Shown one piece after another: positions 24,610-33,465 of a stretch of DNA of 64,000 nucleotides. The DNA lies in the NCBI RefSeq assembly GCF_026341775.1, contig NZ_JAPEOB010000002.1:558001-622000 (forward strand). The letters run 5' to 3'. The notes beneath the pieces were generated by a model that saw nothing but the letters and a program-made list of their open reading frames with translations, ran no database searches and was not told where the DNA came from. Both the position numbers and the translations under genes were made by a program. Positions within the stretch are counted from its first letter, which is position 1. Each line of letters begins with the position of its first letter. This DNA comes from Streptomyces sp. NBC_00654. GTDB taxonomy: Bacteria > Actinomycetota > Actinomycetes > Streptomycetales > Streptomycetaceae.

Positions 24610-26025
24610 TTGCGTACCCACTGGCGTGGACAAGCCCACATCACCGCCGTCGCCCTGACCCTTCTGACCCTTCTGACCCTCGGCCTGTCCGGTGCGCCGG
24701 CCTCGGCGCAGGAGCAGCCCACGGTGCGGATCAACGAGGTCGAGTCGAGCGGCGGAAGCCCCGGCGACTGGATCGAACTCGTCAACACGGGGACCACCGC
24801 GGTCGACGTATCCAAGTGGGTCGTCAAGGACAACGACAACTCCCACTCCTACACGCTCGGCAAGAACACGTCGCTGGCGCCGGGCGCCTTCCTGGCACTG
24901 GACGTCGGCCCCTCGTTCGGTCTGGGCAGTGCGGACTCCGCACGGCTGTTCACGGCGGGCGGTTCCACCGCGGTGGACACGTACACCTGGACCGACCACG
25001 CCGCCACCACCTTCGGGCGGTGCGAGGACGGCACCGGTGGCTTCCGCGCCACCACCGCCCCGACCAAGGGTGCGGCGAACGCCTGCGGCGACACCGGTGG
25101 CGGTTCCGGCACCACGTGGCCGGGCGGCGCGGAGGTGACCGTCGCCGATGGCTCGAACGTGTTCGGGGAGAACCTCAGCGGTCTCTCCTTCGAGAACTCG
25201 GGTGTCCTCTGGGCGGTGCGGAACGGCCCCAGCAAGCTCTTCCGGCTCGTGCCCGATGGTGCGAAATGGCGGCCCGACCCGGCCGGGGGCTGGGCGTCGG
25301 GCAAGACTCTGCGCTACGCGGGCGGCAGTGGTGAGCCCGACGCCGAGGGCGTGGTCGTCACTCCCGACGGAATGTTCGTCGCCACCGAACGCGACAACAG
25401 CAAGGGCTCCACCAGCGCACCGAAGATCCTGCGCTTCGACACCTCCTCCACGGCGTCCTCGCTGAACGCGGCCGCGGAGTGGAACCTCACCTCCGATCTG
25501 CCCTCCCTGCCGGCCAACGCAGGGCCCGAAGCCATCTCGTGGATCCCGGACACCTTCCTGACCGCGAACGGCTTCCGTGACGAGCGCACCGGTGCCGCGT
25601 ACAACCCGGCCGGCTACCCCGGCCACGGCAGTGGCCTCTTCTTCGTCGGGGTCGAGGACAACGGCACGGTCTACGCCTACGCCCTCGACCAGTCCGGCGG
25701 CGGATACACCCGGGTCGCGACCATCACCAGCGGCTTCTCCGGTGTGATGGACCTGGAGTTCGAGCCCGCCACCGGACGCCTGTGGGCGGTCTGCGACGAC
25801 ACGTGCGAGGGCCGCAGCTCAACCCTGGGGATCAACGCCCAGGGCAAGTTCGCCATCACCCACACCCACGACCGCCCCACCGGCATGGGCGACTACAACA
25901 ACGAGGGCTTCGCCATCGCCCCGAACACAGCCTGCGGCGGCGGCCACAAGCCGGTCATCTGGTCCGACGACGCCAATGACGGCGGGCACGCGCTGCGCGC
26001 CGGCACGCTGAACTGCACTCCCTGA
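24610..26025 (+). CDS. secreted lamin-tail-domain protein
   Basis: A 471-residue exported protein. The Sec signal (ALTLLTLLTLGLSGAPASAQ) is followed by a lamin-tail (LTD) beta-sandwich at about residues 37-150 (VRINEVESSGG, DWIELVNTGTTAVDVSKWVV, the family hallmark), a Gly/Thr linker, and a C-terminal propeller-like domain of about 300 residues (NLSGLSFENSGVLWAVRN, PEAISWIPDTFL, GVMDLEFEPATGRLWAVCDD) resembling esterase-like phytase or SdiA-type propellers. The TTG at 24610 has GAGGA 9 nt upstream. Probably extracellular binding or hydrolysis; no catalytic residues assigned. Confidence 0.8.
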   Translation: MRTHWRGQAHITAVALTLLTLLTLGLSGAPASAQEQPTVRINEVESSGGSPGDWIELVNTGTTAVDVSKWVVKDNDNSHSYTLGKNTSLAPGAFLALDVGPSFGLGSADSARLFTAGGSTAVDTYTWTDHAATTFGRCEDGTGGFRATTAPTKGAANACGDTGGGSGTTWPGGAEVTVADGSNVFGENLSGLSFENSGVLWAVRNGPSKLFRLVPDGAKWRPDPAGGWASGKTLRYAGGSGEPDAEGVVVTPDGMFVATERDNSKGSTSAPKILRFDTSSTASSLNAAAEWNLTSDLPSLPANAGPEAISWIPDTFLTANGFRDERTGAAYNPAGYPGHGSGLFFVGVEDNGTVYAYALDQSGGGYTRVATITSGFSGVMDLEFEPATGRLWAVCDDTCEGRSSTLGINAQGKFAITHTHDRPTGMGDYNNEGFAIAPNTACGGGHKPVIWSDDANDGGHALRAGTLNCTP

Positions 26026-26042
26026 CACCGGCCACTCGGTCC

Positions 26043-26105
26043 GGCTCCGAGGGCTCCGAGGGCTCCGAGGGCTCCGAGGGCTCCGAGGGCTCCGAGGGCT
26101 CCGGC
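26043..26105. repeat. 9-bp tandem repeat (GGCTCCGAG)
   Basis: Six perfect copies of GGCTCCGAG and one degenerate copy, directly after the lamin-tail gene and before fabV (convergent). A multiple of three, but outside coding sequence. Probably copy-number variable. Confidence 0.85.
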
Positions 26106-26184
26106 GGATGATCTCCATCGCCGGGGCCCTCGGCCGCTGTGTGCCTCTCGAAGGGTCTTGAGGAACACCCTTGTCGGGCCGGGG

Positions 26185-27399
26185 TCAGGCTGTGTGGTCG
26201 GGCCAGGGGATGTCGGTGGCAACAGCGGCGGCGTAGTCGATGCCCGGCACGGAGAATCCGTAGAGGCGTTGGACCTCGGAGCGGAACCAGGCGAGATCGG
26301 CGAGGTCGGCGATGCTGTCGGTGGTGGCGGCCTCCCAGCGTTCGGCGACGGCCGCCTGGACGTCGTCGGTGAGCTCCCAGGTGTCCAGACGGATACGGCC
26401 TTCGTCGTCCAGATCAGACGGGGCGGCGCCGGTGAGCTGATCCCACAGAGCGGCGAGCTGGTGCACCGGCGGGACCAGGTCCTCTCCGAGTACGCCGCGC
26501 AGCAGGCCGGTGTACAGGGCGATGCCGGGGATGGCGGTGGAGGACTGGGTGACGGCGGCGCCGTTCACGGAGGTCACGGCCCGGCCGCCCACCGTCCTGC
26601 CGAGCCGCTCGTTCAGGCTGCGGGCGGTGGCCTCCAGGTGTGCCTTGGCCGTGCCGATCGTGCCCTGCCGGTAGATCGCCGCTGTCAGCGGCGAGCCGAT
26701 GTACGACAGCGCGGCGGTCGCGAAACCGTCGGCGAGCAGGCCCCGGCCGGCGAGTTGATCGATCCAGCGTTCCCAGTCCGTGCCGCCCATCACCGCCACC
26801 GTCTGCTCGATGTCATCGCCCTCGGCCGGCCCGGTCTCGACCTCGCGGACCTCGGGTACGCCCTCGCCGTCGAAGACAAGGGTCTTGGTGCGGTTCGCCT
26901 GGCCGATCGGCTTGAGGACGGAGGCGTACGTGGTGCCGGTGGCGGGGTCGGTACGCCGGGGCGCAGCCACCGAGTAGATCAGGTAGTCCAGCCTGCCGCC
27001 GAACCGCTGCTCGACGAGGTCGGCGACCTGGTTCTTCATCGTGTCGGAGAACGCGTCGCCGTTGAGGAAGACCAGATCCCGCCCGGCGGTGCGGGCGATG
27101 TCGGCGGTGGCAGCGGTGCGGTACCAGCCGGCCGTACCGGTACGCCGTTCGGTGGGGGCCTTCTCGAAGGAGACCATGATGCCGCGGATGCCGGCACGCT
27201 TGAGTCCGGCCAGGGTGGCCGCGAGGCCGTATCCGGCCGAGGAGCCGATGATCAGAGCTACCGGCCCGTCCCCCTCCGGCACCTCGGCGGAGCCGGGGCA
27301 GGCCTGCCACATGTCGGCCACCAGCCGCTCGCAGCCCGCCGGGTGGGAGTCGAGGAAGAGGAATCCCCGGTTGCGGGGAATGAGAACGCGCTCGCTCAC
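26185..27399 (-). CDS. fabV: trans-2-enoyl reductase FabV
   Basis: A 404-residue NADH-dependent enoyl-ACP/CoA reductase of the FabV class, normal in length. The start is MSERVLIPRNRGFLF (GTG 27399, AGGACT upstream). The NAD site is IIGSSAGYGLAATL and the catalytic signature is Y-x8-K (Y243 and K252), which distinguishes FabV from FabI (Y-x6-K). It catalyses the last step of fatty-acid elongation and is intrinsically triclosan-resistant in other bacteria. It stands alone, not in a fab cluster, so it is likely an accessory reductase. Confidence 0.93.
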   Translation of the reverse strand: MSERVLIPRNRGFLFLDSHPAGCERLVADMWQACPGSAEVPEGDGPVALIIGSSAGYGLAATLAGLKRAGIRGIMVSFEKAPTERRTGTAGWYRTAATADIARTAGRDLVFLNGDAFSDTMKNQVADLVEQRFGGRLDYLIYSVAAPRRTDPATGTTYASVLKPIGQANRTKTLVFDGEGVPEVREVETGPAEGDDIEQTVAVMGGTDWERWIDQLAGRGLLADGFATAALSYIGSPLTAAIYRQGTIGTAKAHLEATARSLNERLGRTVGGRAVTSVNGAAVTQSSTAIPGIALYTGLLRGVLGEDLVPPVHQLAALWDQLTGAAPSDLDDEGRIRLDTWELTDDVQAAVAERWEAATTDSIADLADLAWFRSEVQRLYGFSVPGIDYAAAVATDIPWPDHTA

Positions 27400-27603
27400 G
27401 ATTGCAGTCCTTGGGGTCGGCCGGGACGGAGGCGTGGCGGCCCACCGGGCCGCCGCGTCCTGCAAGTCTGCGGCAGGACGGACTCGGACAGCGGTTCCAC
27501 CAGGGACAACGATCACGAGCCGGTCTTGGAGTGTTTCCACCACTTCCGGCGAGGAGGCGGCTCGACGTACCGGCGAACACCCGGCCCGGGGCCGGTCCCG
27601 GCG

Positions 27604-28401
27604 TCAGTCGGTGTGCTTCCAGGCAGTGAGCTGGAACAGCCGGGCCGTGTGCATATAGGGCGGGCGGGCGGTGGTGGCGAGTTCGAGGCGTTCGAGGTCC
27701 GCGTAGTAGTCCGGTTCGTGCTTGCGTGCGTCGTCGCTGATGTAGTCGCAGAAGCTGCGGATGCCGTAGTGGGAGATGTCCCGGCATCCGAGCGTCCGCA
27801 GGGTGGGGATGATCTCCTCGGCCGTGTGGAGTGTCAGCGCGGAGTCGAACATCCGGGTCCGGGCCTGATCGGTGTCGAGTGCGGCGAGGGCGGCCGCGGG
27901 GTCCATCTCCCGGACGGCGATGGTCAAGGGTGCCGAATGCCGGTTGATCGCCATGACGGAGACCAGGCCGCCGGACTTCAGCGGGGCAAGCACCGAGGCG
28001 AGCGTTCCTGGGACGTCGTCCATGTATTGCAGGAAGTTGTGGCAGAGCACGACGTCGAACTCCCCGTCGGCGAGGTCCCGGGGCAGATCGGTCGCGTCGG
28101 CTTCGACACAGTCGATCAGCTCTGTCACCCCGCCTGCCACGGCGCGCCCGGTGGCCGCGGCGAGCATGGCGGGCGCGTGGTCGACAATGGTGACATGGTG
28201 CCCGCGGGCCGCGAGACGCATGGCGTCACCGCCGTCGCCACCGGCGAGGTCGAGAATCCGCAGCGGCTCGCCACCCGACGCGTCGAGGTGACGGAGCAGG
28301 TTCGCCTCGGCGATCGAGTAACGCAGTCGGCCCCAGGGGGCGTCCTGCCATTCCTGCCAGGCTTTCATCGCGGCGTCCGACTTCTCAGGAGCTTCAGGCA
28401 T
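27604..28401 (-). CDS. class I SAM-dependent methyltransferase (CmoM-like)
   Basis: A 265-residue Rossmann methyltransferase: motif I ILDLAGGDGGDAMRLA, motif II VTIVDHAP, the DATDLP acidic loop and FDVVLCHNFLQYMDD (motif IV). The opening WQEWQDAPWGRLRY and overall layout resemble the tRNA carboxymethoxyuridine methyltransferase CmoM/SmtA group, but actinomycete relatives are uncharacterised. TATCGT six bases before the ATG suggests a leaderless transcript. Confidence 0.8.
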   Translation of the reverse strand: MPEAPEKSDAAMKAWQEWQDAPWGRLRYSIAEANLLRHLDASGGEPLRILDLAGGDGGDAMRLAARGHHVTIVDHAPAMLAAATGRAVAGGVTELIDCVEADATDLPRDLADGEFDVVLCHNFLQYMDDVPGTLASVLAPLKSGGLVSVMAINRHSAPLTIAVREMDPAAALAALDTDQARTRMFDSALTLHTAEEIIPTLRTLGCRDISHYGIRSFCDYISDDARKHEPDYYADLERLELATTARPPYMHTARLFQLTAWKHTD

Positions 28402-28542
28402 CCTGCGACGATAGCGGCCACTCCGCCCGCCGGGTGCGGGGGCTCGGTCCGGCGGGCGGGGTACGGACAGGGACGCGGGGCCGGCTCAACCGGCCGCCCC
28501 GGCAGGTGGAACCGCCGAACGCCGGGCTCCTGGCCCTCGCCG

Positions 28543-29076
28543 TCAGCCGACCCGCCGGGCCAGTACCTGTCCCGGCCAGGCCTCGTACAGGAACCGGTCG
28601 GTGGGGATGAACCCGTGACGTTCGTAGAACGCGACCAGTTCGCCTTCGCCGCCCGCCCAGCAGTCGACCCTCAGCAGCGCCACGCCTGCCCGCCGCGTCT
28701 CTTCCGCGGCGTGGGCCAGCAACGCCGCCCCGATTCCCAGACCGGCGTACCGCCGGTCGGAGACCAGCAGCCGGACGTACCGCTCGGGTTCTCCGGCAGG
28801 CGCGATCGGCATCTGAGCGCTGGGCCCGCGGTCCAGCACCAGCGCTCCGGCGGGTACTCCACCCGACTCGGCGATGTAGGGGGTGTTCTCGGTCATGTAC
28901 CGCTCGACGCGCTCCACCCCGCCCGACTTCCGCGAGAACGGCGTCGTACCCCACTGCTCGGTGTTGCCGCGCTCGTTCATCCAGGCGACCGCGGAGTCGA
29001 GCATGCTCAGCACGGCCGGTGCGTCGGCCGGGCTGCCCGGTCTGATCCGAATGCCCTGTTGGGTGGTGTCGTTCAC
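28543..29076 (-). CDS. GNAT family N-acetyltransferase
   Basis: A 177-residue acetyltransferase with the acetyl-CoA loop RRYAGLGIGAALLAHAAEE and the C-terminal LVAFYERHGFIPTDRF. The GTG at 29076 has no Shine-Dalgarno. Instead CCTAAGCTT, a good -10 box, lies a few bases upstream, so the mRNA is probably leaderless. That -10 box sits in an 18-bp unit repeated three times (next entry). Substrate unknown. Confidence 0.85.
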   Translation of the reverse strand: MNDTTQQGIRIRPGSPADAPAVLSMLDSAVAWMNERGNTEQWGTTPFSRKSGGVERVERYMTENTPYIAESGGVPAGALVLDRGPSAQMPIAPAGEPERYVRLLVSDRRYAGLGIGAALLAHAAEETRRAGVALLRVDCWAGGEGELVAFYERHGFIPTDRFLYEAWPGQVLARRVG

Positions 29077-29077
29077 A

Positions 29078-29131
29078 GCGGAAGCTTAGGTCCTGGCGGA
29101 AGCTTAGGTCCTGGCGGAAGCTAAGGTCCTG
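29078..29131 (-). promoter_or_regulatory. 18-bp promoter-like unit repeated three times upstream of the GNAT gene
   Basis: Three abutting copies of GCGGAAGCTTAGGTCCTG (plus-strand reading), one with a single change (CTTAGG to CTAAGG). On the coding strand each copy carries CCTAAGCTT or CCTTAGCTT, a possible -10 element. The nearest copy ends 1 bp from the GTG start. Confidence 0.7.
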
Positions 29132-29190
29132 GATGAAGAGGGCGCACGAGGGCGCCGGGACAACCGCCCGGTCAGGGTCTGGGTTCACAA

Positions 29191-29850
29191 CTACAGATGT
29201 GCGAGCAGTCGGTCCAGCGGCCGTGGTACGCGACCGAGGTCCAGGGCATCGACAAGTGATCGTGCGTACTGGCTCTTCCGGCCGCTGATGGTGCCCATGA
29301 AGCGCCGCAACTGCTGTTCAACGCTCCGCTCCCGCTGGGCGGGCTGTTTCTGGAAGATGTGGAACGCCCGCAGGTCGCCCTGTGCCTCGACGACCTGTTG
29401 CACCGAGGCGGCACCGAGAGTGCGGATCAACTCCTCTTCCAGGTCGGCGACACACACGTGGAAACCGAGCGGCTCCATGTCGGCGCGAGCGAGGTCACGG
29501 CCGAGACCCGCCCGTTCCAGGGCGCGCGCGAAGTGGCTCTCCTCTCCGGCGTCGCACAGGCCCGCCAGTCCGACGTCGAGCCCCTGAGGACCGAGGAGAT
29601 TCAGGAATCTGCCGATGCTGGTCGCGCCTCCGAGCGGGATGACGGAAATACCCTCCGCACCGAGGGAACGGCCATGACGCGCCGCCAGGGCTTCGAGCGC
29701 GACCTCGTCGCTGACTCCTTCCACGAGTACCGCCGTACGCACAGCGCCGCGGGCAGCCAGTTCATGTGCGGCCTCGGCGGCCGCTGGAGCCCCCGCACCG
29801 CCCGCTGCCCACTCGATGACCGCCCCGCGGAACCGCTCTATCGCATCCAT
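29191..29850 (-). CDS. stand-alone TOPRIM domain protein (OLD-nuclease-like)
   Basis: About 219 residues with a TOPRIM fold: glutamate motif AVLVEGVSDEVALEALAARH, the strand ISVIPLGGATSIGRFL, and a DxD-like segment GLCDAGEE. This is the nuclease half of OLD/RecF-like proteins but without the ABC ATPase, a form seen in actinomycetes. The C-terminal third (IFQKQPAQRERSVEQQLRRF) is helical and basic. The ATG at 29850 has only a weak site. A nucleic-acid cutting role is family inference. Confidence 0.72.
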   Translation of the reverse strand: MDAIERFRGAVIEWAAGGAGAPAAAEAAHELAARGAVRTAVLVEGVSDEVALEALAARHGRSLGAEGISVIPLGGATSIGRFLNLLGPQGLDVGLAGLCDAGEESHFARALERAGLGRDLARADMEPLGFHVCVADLEEELIRTLGAASVQQVVEAQGDLRAFHIFQKQPAQRERSVEQQLRRFMGTISGRKSQYARSLVDALDLGRVPRPLDRLLAHL

Positions 29851-30054
29851 GAGCACCAGTTTCCCAGCCGGAGCCGGGCGGACCGCAACGACCCGCCTCG
29901 CGCAAACATCTCGCGGTTCCCCGGAGGCCGGAGGTATCCGCCCGCCTTCCCCATACGCCTCGACCGACGGCGGCGCCCGCACACACGCAAGCTGCGGGCA
30001 CGCGCAGCCCGGCGGCGGCACGCGCACCCCGCTGAAAGCGTTTTCCCATCACCT

Positions 30055-30103
30055 CGCCCGAGAGGCCACTTCCATCGCCCGCACGGCTTCCGCCTCTCGG
30101 GCG
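30055..30103 (-). terminator. inverted repeat between the enolase-superfamily and TOPRIM genes
   Basis: Perfect 12-bp arms CGCCCGAGAGGC and GCCTCTCGGGCG with a 25-nt loop. The right arm runs into the repeat element at 30099. It is downstream of the catabolic operon, so it may end that transcript. Confidence 0.5.
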
Positions 30104-30290
30104 TGTGTCGAAAGTCCCGCCTGGCTCGCGACGCCCGGCACGCACGCTCGCCGCGTTGTCCGCGTTGTCTGCGTTGTCGGCGTGTCCTTGTACGTCCCGT
30201 ACGAGGACACTCCTCCGCCTTGCGATCGCACGCACCGGACGCCGTGAGCCCCGCCCTTCGGACGGACGGCGCTACTTTCGACACACGCCC
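30099..30290. repeat. terminal-inverted-repeat element, copy 1, with internal insert
   Basis: Perfect 17-bp terminal inverted repeats: GGGCGTGTGTCGAAAGT at the left and its complement at the right. The right half also carries the CCGCCC/GGACGG hairpin found in copy 2 at 47863-47923. About 130 bp is inserted relative to copy 2, including GCGTTGTC-type short repeats (about 30160-30180) and a second near-perfect hairpin (30182-30210, 13-bp arms GTGTCCTTGTACG, one mismatch). No coding capacity. Confidence 0.75.
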
Positions 30291-30294
30291 TAGT

Positions 30295-31536
30295 TCAGTC
30301 CGCCCGCCATCGGCCCGGTACGGGCGGCGGGAGCGTGGCCAGACAGCGGTAGACGGCATCGCCGCGGAAGGCGTAGCGCCGCTCGGTCTCCGGAGTGAGC
30401 CGGACGCCGAGCCCCGGCGCTTGCGGGGCGAGCAGGTGGCCCGCCTCGATACGGAACGGCTCGACCAGGAGTTCGGACCGTAGGGAGTATGCGGGCAGGG
30501 GCCACTCGGCCAGCCGGCCGCCGCCGACGAACGCGGCGTGATAGTTGGCCGCCTGGCACACCGCACTGCCCCAGCAGTGGACGACCGTGTCGACGCCGTG
30601 TTCCTCGGCCGCCGCGAAGACGGCCAGCGTCTGCCGCAGCCCGCCGACGACCGTGGCGTCCGGCTGCACCATGTCGTAGTACCCCGAGGCCATGCGCCCC
30701 AGCAGTTCCCGCGCCGTGGTGACGGTCTCCCCGCCCGCCACCGGGCAACCGGCCGCCCGTCGCAGTGCGGGGTACTCATGCGCGAGGGCAGGACCCAGCG
30801 GCTCCTCCAGGAATCGCAACGGCTGTTGAGTGCCGGCCTTCACCGCGTCGAGAAACGCCAGCGCGTCCGCCACCGACTGGCCGGGGTCATCGAGGTTCTG
30901 CGCCATGTCGACGGCGATGCCGACGCCGTGCGGGGCCGCGTGGTCCAGCGTCCACACCGCCTTGTCCGCCTCGTGACCCCGTGCCCTGATCTTGAAGGTG
31001 CTGATCCCGAGGGCGGCAACAGCGGCGATCTCGCTCCTCATCGCCGCCGGGGAAGTCGAGTCGCCCCCGCTGGCGTAGAGCCGGATCCGGTCCGTACGAC
31101 GGCCGCCCAGCAGCTCGTACGCCGGTACGCCGGCCCGTTTGCCGAGGGCGTCGACCAGGGCCGCCTCCACGGCGGAGATGACATGACGGGCCGCCCCTTG
31201 AAGACTCCAGTACCCCGTGACGAGCACCATGTCCCGATAACGTTCCGCCAGGTCCGCGGCCGGCCGTCCGAGCAGGTAGGGAGCCAGCAGGTCGACCGTC
31301 GACACGAAGACGTGCGGTGCGAACACGGCGAGATAGCCCTCGCCGAGACCGGTCGTGCCGTCGTCCAGCGTCACCTCGACCAGACCCGTCGTGCGCCATC
31401 CCGTGGGCAGCGCGACGCGCACCTCCAGATTCTCCGGATCGGCGTACGGAGCGCTGAGCAGGACCGGCCGGACCGCCGCGACGCGTACCCCGCTGTCGGC
31501 GAGCGCGGCGAGGTGCGCGGAAGCGGGTTCGGGCAT
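30295..31536 (-). CDS. enolase-superfamily dehydratase/racemase (MR/MLE family)
   Basis: A 413-residue barrel enzyme, last gene of the catabolic operon. The catalytic Lys/Arg strand is TFKIRARG (KxR). The metal ligands are the Asp in VDMAQNL and the Glu residues in RFLEEPL and AGGETVT. The Asp/His dyad is in QPDATVVGG and VVHCWGS. This fits the mandelate-racemase or acid-sugar dehydratase subgroups. The ATG at 31536 is 13 bp after the stop of the upstream dehydrogenase, with GAGG as ribosome site (a GTG at 31545 is possible). It probably abstracts the alpha-proton of a sugar acid or related carboxylate. Confidence 0.88.
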   Translation of the reverse strand: MPEPASAHLAALADSGVRVAAVRPVLLSAPYADPENLEVRVALPTGWRTTGLVEVTLDDGTTGLGEGYLAVFAPHVFVSTVDLLAPYLLGRPAADLAERYRDMVLVTGYWSLQGAARHVISAVEAALVDALGKRAGVPAYELLGGRRTDRIRLYASGGDSTSPAAMRSEIAAVAALGISTFKIRARGHEADKAVWTLDHAAPHGVGIAVDMAQNLDDPGQSVADALAFLDAVKAGTQQPLRFLEEPLGPALAHEYPALRRAAGCPVAGGETVTTARELLGRMASGYYDMVQPDATVVGGLRQTLAVFAAAEEHGVDTVVHCWGSAVCQAANYHAAFVGGGRLAEWPLPAYSLRSELLVEPFRIEAGHLLAPQAPGLGVRLTPETERRYAFRGDAVYRCLATLPPPVPGRWRAD

Positions 31537-31549
31537 GTCGGTCACGTCC

Positions 31550-32515
31550 TCAGAATCCTCTGGACCACTGCACGGTGTTGCGCAGTGGGGCACCGCTCCG
31601 GAACCGGATCAGGTTGTCGGCGAACACCTCGACGACCCGCGCCCCCTCGTCCGTCGAACCTCCAGCGGTGTGCTGCGTGAGAACGACGTTCGGGCAGGTC
31701 CACAGGGGATGCCCCGCAGGCAGCGGCTCCTGCGCCGTCACGTCCAGCACCGCTCCGCCGAGCCGCCCCGAGGACAGCTCGGACACCAGCGCCTCCTCGT
31801 CCACCAGCGACCCCCGGCCGGCGTTCACCAGTACAGCCCCCGGCCGCAGCATCGCCAGCCGTCGCGCGTCGAGCAGCCCGCTCGTCCCGGGAGTCCCGGG
31901 CAGCAGCGCCACCACCACGTCGAAGCCGGGCAGCCGCTCGTCGAGTTCTGCGAGGGTACGGATATCGCCCGAGCCACGCGCGAAGTGCGACACCGGGCAG
32001 CCGAACGGCCCCAGCAGTTCGGCGAACCTCCTGGCGATGGATCCTCGGCCCAGCACGAGGACCCGCGCCCCGGACAGCAGGCGCAGCCGAGACCGGACGG
32101 CGGACTTCGCCCAGGTGCCGTGCGTGCGCAGCCCGGTCAGTTCGTCGATGCCGCGGTACAGGGCCAGGACGCCCGCGAGGCACGACTCCGCCACCGGGTC
32201 GGCGAAGACGTCACCCAGGTTGGTGACGGCCAGCCGACGCCCGAGAACCGGCCAGTCGAGAGCGAGATAGCCGTCGATCCCGACCGAGGCGAGCTGCAGC
32301 CACCGGAGCCGGGAGGCTTCGGCCACCCAGACCGCCCGGGGGTTGCCGAGCGCGATGTCGGCGTCGGCGAGCGCACGGGCGTCCGCCGCGGAGGCGGTCC
32401 CCGGTTCGGCGAACCACACGGGCCCGGAACCGAGACCGCCCAGGCGGGCACGGCCGGAGTCGTCGAGCGGCAGTTCCACGTACAGGGCGAGGCCGTCTTC
32501 GTTCCCGTTCACCAC
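31550..32515 (-). CDS. D-isomer-specific 2-hydroxyacid dehydrogenase
   Basis: A 321-residue NAD(P)-dependent dehydrogenase interconverting 2-keto and D-2-hydroxy acids. The dinucleotide motif is VLVLGRGSIARRFAE, and the catalytic Arg, Glu and His lie in NAGRGSLVDEEAL, TAQEPLPAGHPLW and LTQHTAGGS. The GTG start at 32515 overlaps the stop of the upstream DUF6807 gene, so it is translationally coupled. It is the middle gene of the operon. Confidence 0.9.
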   Translation of the reverse strand: MVNGNEDGLALYVELPLDDSGRARLGGLGSGPVWFAEPGTASAADARALADADIALGNPRAVWVAEASRLRWLQLASVGIDGYLALDWPVLGRRLAVTNLGDVFADPVAESCLAGVLALYRGIDELTGLRTHGTWAKSAVRSRLRLLSGARVLVLGRGSIARRFAELLGPFGCPVSHFARGSGDIRTLAELDERLPGFDVVVALLPGTPGTSGLLDARRLAMLRPGAVLVNAGRGSLVDEEALVSELSSGRLGGAVLDVTAQEPLPAGHPLWTCPNVVLTQHTAGGSTDEGARVVEVFADNLIRFRSGAPLRNTVQWSRGF

Positions 32516-33465
32516 GGGTGCTCCGCGAGGTACTCGGCGATCCGCACGCGGTCCCAGGCTCCGTCCGCGACGGTGACCCGGTAGCGGCGGGACAGGGTGT
32601 CGCCCGGGGCGAGTTCCAGCTCGTCGTAGAAGGCGAAGGAAGGCGCGACCGCCGCGAAGGGCTCGTTGCGGACGAACCAGTGCGAGGGGTGGGTGCCGCG
32701 CTCCCCCGCGTGATCGTTCTCCGGGGCGTGCTGGAAGATCAGTGTGGCGTGCCCGTCGGCGCCGTCGTGCTCACCGCTGTAGGCGAGCCAGGGTGCCTGC
32801 GTTCCCATCAGTTCGGGGCCCGCACCGTCCGGCCCGAGGATCTGCCCGCCCCGGAACGCGCGCGGCCCGCGCCAGAAGAGACCGGTGTAGCCCGCCGCCT
32901 CCCGGCCGTGTGTCGTGGGGCTGCCGAAGCGCAGCGGCTCCGTGCGCCGGTTGGTGATCGCGCTCGCCCAGGTCAGCGTCCAACTGCCGCCGCGACGCGC
33001 CGCGTCGGTGCCGGAACCGGCGTGTTCCACATCGTGGAGTTCGATGCGCCGCCGCTCGTCCGCCCAGTGCGTACCGTCGTGGTGATGCCATGTCAGCCGC
33101 TCCGCGATGACCGCGCGTCCGGCCTCCGCCGCCACCTCGTCGAACCCGGCATGTGCCATCGATCCGACGCGCTCGGGCAGCGGCTGGTAATCCTGGCCGT
33201 GCACATAGGTGTTGCCTCCCCACAGGTTCTGCCCGGAGAGATGGGAGGCGGTCATCTGGATGCCCTTGTGCCAGCGGTGGTCATGGGGCCGGTAATCGGT
33301 GACAACGTTATCAGCCAGCGTGCGCAGGGGATGGACGTACGGCTTCGGGGCCTCCCAGGCCGCTTCCGGGCGGTACACGTAACTGATCAGATCGATGCCG
33401 CCCCGCTCCTCCGTGACCGTGATCCGGTCACCGTGGACGTGCGTGATGCCCAGTGGACTGCTCAT
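32509..33465 (-). CDS. DUF6807 / PmoA-family protein
   Basis: A 318-residue soluble beta-rich protein, first gene of the operon, of the family labelled PmoA although unrelated to membrane methane oxygenase subunits. His-rich conserved blocks stand out: NVVTDYRPHDHRWHKGIQM, the segment around NTYVHGQDY, and the HPSHWFVRNEPFA region. These suggest a metal or sugar site. Relatives lie in carbohydrate-degradation loci next to Gfo/Idh/MocA dehydrogenases. GGGAG lies 12 nt before the ATG and a LacI-type operator 24 bp upstream. Confidence 0.8.
   Translation of the reverse strand: MSSPLGITHVHGDRITVTEERGGIDLISYVYRPEAAWEAPKPYVHPLRTLADNVVTDYRPHDHRWHKGIQMTASHLSGQNLWGGNTYVHGQDYQPLPERVGSMAHAGFDEVAAEAGRAVIAERLTWHHHDGTHWADERRRIELHDVEHAGSGTDAARRGGSWTLTWASAITNRRTEPLRFGSPTTHGREAAGYTGLFWRGPRAFRGGQILGPDGAGPELMGTQAPWLAYSGEHDGADGHATLIFQHAPENDHAGERGTHPSHWFVRNEPFAAVAPSFAFYDELELAPGDTLSRRYRVTVADGAWDRVRIAEYLAEHPW

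Noticed and set aside
26158..29124. 988-codon open frame on the + strand opposite fabV, the methyltransferase and the GNAT
   Set aside because: Spans three convincing minus-strand genes and their gaps. It lacks domains and reflects absence of stops in GC-rich antisense.
30099..30290. Complete insertion sequence
   Set aside because: Terminal inverted repeats are clear, but the 190-bp interior has no coding capacity for a transposase.
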